From Mesostigma viride (Eukaryota > Streptophyta > Mesostigmatophyceae > Mesostigmatales > Mesostigmataceae): 37,486 nt of DNA. This document shows, one piece after another, positions 33,449 to 37,486 of this stretch. The notes under the pieces are model-generated. The model had not been told where the DNA came from, did no database searches, and worked only from the letters and a program-made list of their open reading frames with translations. Positions within the stretch are counted from its first letter, which is position 1, and every line of letters begins with the position of its first letter. A program made the position numbers and the translations under genes. The stretch lies in the NCBI GenBank assembly GCA_009746045.1, contig RPFO01001300.1, positions 1 through 37,486 of the forward strand, given 5' to 3'.

Positions 33449-33970
33449 GGAGACCAGGGCTACACAAAAAGGCTGGGAAGTTCGGACAGCCTGCGGAAAT
33501 CGGATGAATTATTTGAGGCAGTGGGTGCTTTGGATGAGCTCAATGCCTTTATGGGTTTGGCCATTCAACACTCGCTGCCGGCTGATAACTGCTTTCTACA
33601 CTACCTCCAAGGTGTTCTTCTGGCAGCTGGCACGTCCGTCGCGGCCAAGAACTCGAATTCTTGCCGCGACGAAAAGTATAAGTTTTCTGAGGGCCCTGAG
33701 GCGGTACAGCGGCTGGAAAACACAATTGACCAGTTGGACGAAAAGTTACCAAAACTTTGCAATTTCATTCTACCCGGCGGGAACGGACTGGCAACTTCTC
33801 ACCTCCACGTTTGCAGGGTGGTGTGCAGAAGAGCTGAGAGGGCGTGTGCGCGGCTGGAATGGGTGGATCCCAACATCCTGCAATTTTTAAACAGGATGTC
33901 AGACTTCTTTTTTGTGCTGGCAAGAGCTAAGGAGGAGTTTCCGGCCGCCATTTACCGCAAACATTCGTAA
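33428..33970 (+). CDS. Cob(I)alamin adenosyltransferase, PduO/MMAB type
   Basis: Transfers adenosyl from ATP to cob(I)alamin, producing adenosylcobalamin. Complete at 180 residues, the usual length of the core enzyme. Signatures: TKQGDQGYT at the N-terminus (residues 5-13, ATP site), ELFEAVGALDELNAFMGLA, FILPGG (113-118), RVVCRRAERAC (130-140) and LNRMSDFFFVLAR (154-166). There is no obvious mitochondrial targeting extension, unlike eukaryotic MMAB. Base composition is less GC-rich than the neighbours, so it may be a separate acquisition. The ATG overlaps the longest primase frame by 21 bp head-to-head. In this block its product would serve the class II reductase at 24.5-29.3 kb. Confidence 0.93.
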   Translation: MKIYTKQGDQGYTKRLGSSDSLRKSDELFEAVGALDELNAFMGLAIQHSLPADNCFLHYLQGVLLAAGTSVAAKNSNSCRDEKYKFSEGPEAVQRLENTIDQLDEKLPKLCNFILPGGNGLATSHLHVCRVVCRRAERACARLEWVDPNILQFLNRMSDFFFVLARAKEEFPAAIYRKHS

Positions 33971-33995
33971 TTATTATCTGAAAAAGAAGTATGAA

Positions 33996-34481
33996 ATGGC
34001 TTCTCAAGATGCTTGCAACGTTGACATCCAACAATGCGGGGAGGATCCGGCGAGATTCGATTTTAACCGGCGCACAACGAACCTGGAAAACGCCCACGAT
34101 GTGAATATCTACAAGTACATCATCCGTGATGACAGCAGCCCCTCTTCTAGCGAGTCCGCATCCAACGGGCAGGGGAAGTCGATGTGGACAAGGGATCTGG
34201 AGGAGCTGGCGTACAGCTGGGGGCAGAAGGCGGTCGGGTTCCGCCAGATGCACAACATGGCGGCAGACATGAACACGTTCTGGTTTCACGCCCTCGGGAT
34301 CCCCGCCGTGATCCTGTCCGCGGTGGCTGGCACGACAGCGTTTGCCACATCGTGCTCCTTTCACGGTGGTGCCACCGCGGGCAACCGCGGGACCATACAC
34401 TCTCAACGGGGACAACATTCTCTCGCGCTCTTTTGTGTTATTAAACGGCACAGGAAATTCTGGTGCTTTATAAATGTTTAG
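33996..34481 (+). CDS. SLATT-like membrane protein, 3' end lost
   Basis: ATG 33996 (MASQDACNVD). After a polar N-terminal 60 residues come MWTRDLEELAYSWGQKAVGF, RQMHNMAADMN and a hydrophobic segment GIPAVILSAVAGTTAFATS (about 101-119). This order of a helix with R-x-M-H and then a Pro-led membrane helix ending in GT-x-x-F resembles SLATT-type two-helix membrane proteins and related NCLDV proteins. After residue 119 the sequence is no longer membrane-like or conserved, and the second helix is missing, so the gene is probably cut at about 34.36 kb, the right edge of the virus block. Frame end at 34481 is by chance. Confidence 0.55.
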   Translation: MASQDACNVDIQQCGEDPARFDFNRRTTNLENAHDVNIYKYIIRDDSSPSSSESASNGQGKSMWTRDLEELAYSWGQKAVGFRQMHNMAADMNTFWFHALGIPAVILSAVAGTTAFATSCSFHGGATAGNRGTIHSQRGQHSLALFCVIKRHRKFWCFINV

Positions 34482-34489
34482 TCAAACAC

Positions 34490-35563
34490 TTATCTTTCAA
34501 ACGGCTCCTGCGGCCCTTCCGCGCCTCCTGGGTTCAGGCGCATGACCTCGCGTTCCTTCCTTGATAGCACGCCCGTCGCGCGGTACTCGTGCAACCGATC
34601 CGCCCTGAACACGGGCTCCAAACAAAGCCCACGGGACTCTTTGCCACCTCCACGGGGTTGGCGCCCGTCCTGCGACTCTTGTCGGCCTCGCTCCACTTGC
34701 AAAAGAACATGGCGGACCACTCTGCACCTTGCTGTTAAGGTCGCGCAAGGACCCGTCGCCCTTTAGCCGAGTAGGCGGCCTTGAGCTGTCCTTGTGCGGT
34801 CTTGCCGGTGACCGCACAAGGTTGTTGATACGTGCACGGCGGAGGATACAGCACCCCGCAAACCCTCGTGCCTGTCCGGAGTACTGCTTCAATGGCGTTG
34901 TTAAAGTCTTGGGTGGATTCGCAACTCTTGACGCGAGGGTGCTCTTGAGGTTCGCCACGGCCCTCAGCGCTCATCGTGCGCGTCTCAAAAGTCTCTAGCC
35001 AGGGAAGCGGTCCGCATCCAGTAGCGCTCCATTGCAGCACCGCCACCTCTGTCGCGGATACTTAGGCAGCTATCTTGCCGGAGGAAGTAGCATTATGATC
35101 TGCGTCACAACCCTTAACGATCGGTTTACGGGTGCTCTCGCTTGTCTTTCCCCTGGAAAATCTTCCAGAGGTACGGTTGTAACCTCTGCTGGGTGCTTCC
35201 TTCGCCAAGAGCGCACCAGTAACACTTTGGGTTTGTGAAATGCGATTGCGGCCATGGCGTCAAAACGAAATCCTTTGCCATCCTCCGTCACCCGATCTGG
35301 CCGCGAAACTGCGGGCGTCGGTTCTGCCCCGTCTCTGGGCCGAGGTAACGGATGACGGAAGCCATGGTTCCGGAGTTGTACTGCTTCGAGACAAAATAGT
35401 AGCCACGCATGAACGCGCCATGGCGCCCTGGTTCGCCAAAAAAGTCTCGTGTTTCATTACAAAAAATGAAAAAAGATTTATGAGTCTTCATTCGCCCCGG
35501 AGGGATAGCCGCGTCGTTTCTCCCCAAGTCCAATTCCGTGGCTTGCAGGACATCGAGAGGCAC
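34490..35563 (-). pseudogene. Decayed protein-coding gene, unknown family
   Basis: On the minus strand, protein-like pieces occur in order but in changing frames: 35290-35560 (with RGYYFVSKQYNSGTMASVIR), 35080-35290 (KGFRFDAMAAIAFHKPK), 34740-35010 (STQDFNNAIEAVLRTGTRVC), 34640-34730 (EWSAMFFCKWSEADKS) and 34490-34640 (GLCLEPVFRADRLHEYRATG), ending in a stop at 34490. Several indels separate them. One common strand and a sensible terminal stop favour a single old gene. I do not recognise it. Together with the left-flank remnants it suggests older inserted or duplicated sequence around the fresher block. Confidence 0.4.
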
Positions 35564-37486
35564 CCTCCATCAAGATCCAGGCACGCGCGCAACGGCTGGC
35601 TGAGATCGCCTGCCGCACCCAGACGGAGGTACAAGCTGTTCGTTGACGGGTCAGTGCCGACACCCATCCTCCACCGTGTTCGAGTAACCACGGCGACTCT
35701 GGCACGCGAACCCGGGACCGGTTCCCCCTCTTCTGACCTCCACCGCGAACAAGGGTAAGGCCAAACATCGAGGTATTGTAAACATGCGCCACCAAGTGGG
35801 AAGGAGTGGGCAAAGATACTGAAGCTCGGATAACACCTTAGAGACCAAGGTGGAGTGCTCGAGGACGACGGGGTTCCCCCCCCCTCGCTTCACCTTCCCC
35901 CCGGAGTTACCTGGACAGGCACGCGAGGCCCTGCGTGGCGCCCTTGCCCCCTCAGGACCTGTATCGTTCTCTAGCGGCGGCCGCCGCCTTGCCGGTCCCG
36001 CTTTCCGGGGCATGAAGAAACGTCACGCAGTTCGTCAGCCAAGGGGTCGACCCCGGGGGGTGACGTAACTCTGCATCGCGTGTCGCGGGGGCCATGTGAG
36101 GGCCCGTGCCGCCGCCAACTTCCGCATCTCGCCGTCGGTCACAGGATCCTCGGGACAGCCTTGCGTACACCACCGAGTCGTCGCCCGAACAGGTCAACGA
36201 CCGCGAGGGATGTCATCGTCTGGGGAGAGGGGTACGCCGCGGGAGGGGTGGTGGTGGCGGGGAAGGGGCGGCGCTCTGGGCTTGCGGTGCTGCACCGTGT
36301 CGGTACTCCTTGTGCTCTCAGGAACGCAGTGAACAGTCCACGGCGTCCTTGGAGGCGCGGGGGGCCCTCCTTCTCTTCGTGGCAGTGGCTCCGGTCCTGG
36401 AGCGTTTCCCATCGTCGGCTTCCGGTTGCCACGGGGAACAGCGTTCCGACCCAGGCCGTTGCGCGGTCTCTTGCATTTCACTCCCTGCGCCGTGGTGGCA
36501 CCGCACGCGCGTCATGTGGGTGGTCCTATACGTCTCTGCCATATTAATTTATCAGCTGTTCGCCTCCCGCGATTCGCAGAACGCGTGGAAAGTCACTCGA
36601 GCGCATGAGGCGGTATCGCAGGCCTGCACTGCTCACCACGACAGTACAGGTTCAAAGCTCGTCCCTGTACGCGCTGTGAATCGGTCGGGCAATGTCGTCC
36701 AGCCACGAGCGCTCGGGCTCCTCTTCGAGATCCCCCCCGCCGCGTGCTTCCCCTCGGTCGGTGCCGTGCTGGTTCTTCATCTCCCCGCGCCGTTAAACCA
36801 AAGTTCTCGGTTACCCCAACATTTTTTTTAGTTTGACCGGAGAACGAGCTAGTAGCGGGGCGTATATTCGCGTGGCGAGGAGCGGCCGATCAGCCAAAAA
36901 GCAGGAGGGTCTGGTCGCGCCGACCCCGAACTGCATAGGGTCTGCCGTCCTCCCGGAACATGCAACGGGCGCAAAGAAGCAAACGCGTACGTGACGAGGC
37001 GTATTGAGCCAGGGACTTTCAAAGGACGGGCGGACATTTTGTAACTAATTACCAGATAATTTAGCTATCTTCCATCGCGGCGCCCCCCCTGCATGGGGAG
37101 CGCACCGGAGTTCCCCCTCGCCGGACTTCATTTCAACGAACGCTCTTCCCGTGCGGGTGTTTTTTTGAACTTGCTTATTGTTACTCCTTTGAATATACGA
37201 CTAGGGATGGAAGCGTCCCTGGACACCATGCTGTCAAGGGTCAGCCATGACCAAGCTGTATTGAACTCGCAAGGGTTTTTATTCCGGTACTTGCGCTGTT
37301 TGCTCAACTCCGCGTCGATCTCGCGGATTAGAACGCACCGTAGCGGTGGACGCGCCTGCTTGTGCTGTTCCGTTTCCTGGAAAACTGCATGAAATTCTGC
37401 AAGCTGGTCAATGCCGACACCTGGCGATGCTTATGGCTCCATGCGACGGCCTTCGGGCTTGATGTTGGCTGTGGGCAGGGCACTCG
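35564..37486. other. Right flank, no gene seen
   Basis: Open frames overlap on both strands without conserved motifs and are explained by G/C-rich composition. A short T8 run occurs near 36823. The last 130 bases contain a mildly protein-like open frame running off the window end, too short to assign. No RNA gene, repeat or mobile element was recognised. Confidence 0.4.

Larger units (their letters stand above)
5370..34481. other. Virus-derived block (NCLDV-like), interrupted by an LTR element
   Basis: Between the minisatellite on the left and decayed DNA on the right, almost every stretch outside the retrotransposon is covered by compact genes on both strands with spacers usually under 150 bp. 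Recognisable members are an SF2 D6/D11-like helicase, a primase with UL52-type zinc motif, a capping-enzyme-like protein, a ribonucleotide reductase and a conserved NCLDV-type 186-aa protein. Small single- or double-pass membrane proteins and basic proteins fill the rest. No capsid protein, DNA polymerase or packaging ATPase is visible, so this is a fragment. Edges are approximate: the outermost genes on both sides appear truncated. Confidence 0.7.

Overview
The window looks like eukaryotic nuclear DNA carrying a virus-derived block. From about 5.37 to 34.4 kb it holds closely packed, GC-rich genes on both strands: a D6/D11-like SF2 helicase, a primase-polymerase with a UL52-type zinc motif, a capping-enzyme-like protein, a class II ribonucleotide reductase, an ADP-ribosyltransferase-like protein and many small membrane or basic proteins. 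This set is typical of large nucleocytoplasmic DNA viruses (NCLDV) or related giant viruses. The flanks contain tandem satellites and broken coding remnants, and a plant/alga-type LTR retrotransposon sits inside the block. The block therefore reads as an endogenised giant-virus fragment, probably in an alga or plant. The exact host and virus clade cannot be fixed from the sequence.

Layout. 1-5.3 kb: no intact gene, two decayed coding regions, and two tandem repeat arrays (79-bp and 20-bp units). 5.3-13.1 kb: ART-like gene, then a mostly leftward run of structural-looking or small membrane genes, many with a TATA-like box close to the ATG. 13.08-20.55 kb: a 7.47-kb LTR retrotransposon with apparently identical 697-bp LTRs and a perfect 5-bp target duplication, inserted into one viral ORF. 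20.55-24.45 kb: the other half of that ORF, the helicase and two small genes. 24.47-29.3 kb: an adenosylcobalamin-dependent ribonucleotide reductase in four exons whose three introns (GT-AG) hold six complete other genes. 29.4-34.4 kb: small membrane proteins, a conserved NCLDV-type protein, the capping-like protein, the primase, a cob(I)alamin adenosyltransferase and a truncated two-helix membrane protein. 34.5-37.5 kb: decayed coding traces and no intact gene.

The most notable system is a possible virus-borne vitamin B12 module: a class II reductase that needs adenosylcobalamin, together with the PduO-type enzyme that makes it. The reductase gene carries introns at highly conserved sites, one between the catalytic Cys and Glu codons, and these introns serve as housing for other genes. 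Six frameshifts in otherwise well-conserved genes are all explained by one missing base in a G/C run, which points to consensus errors at least as much as to gene decay.
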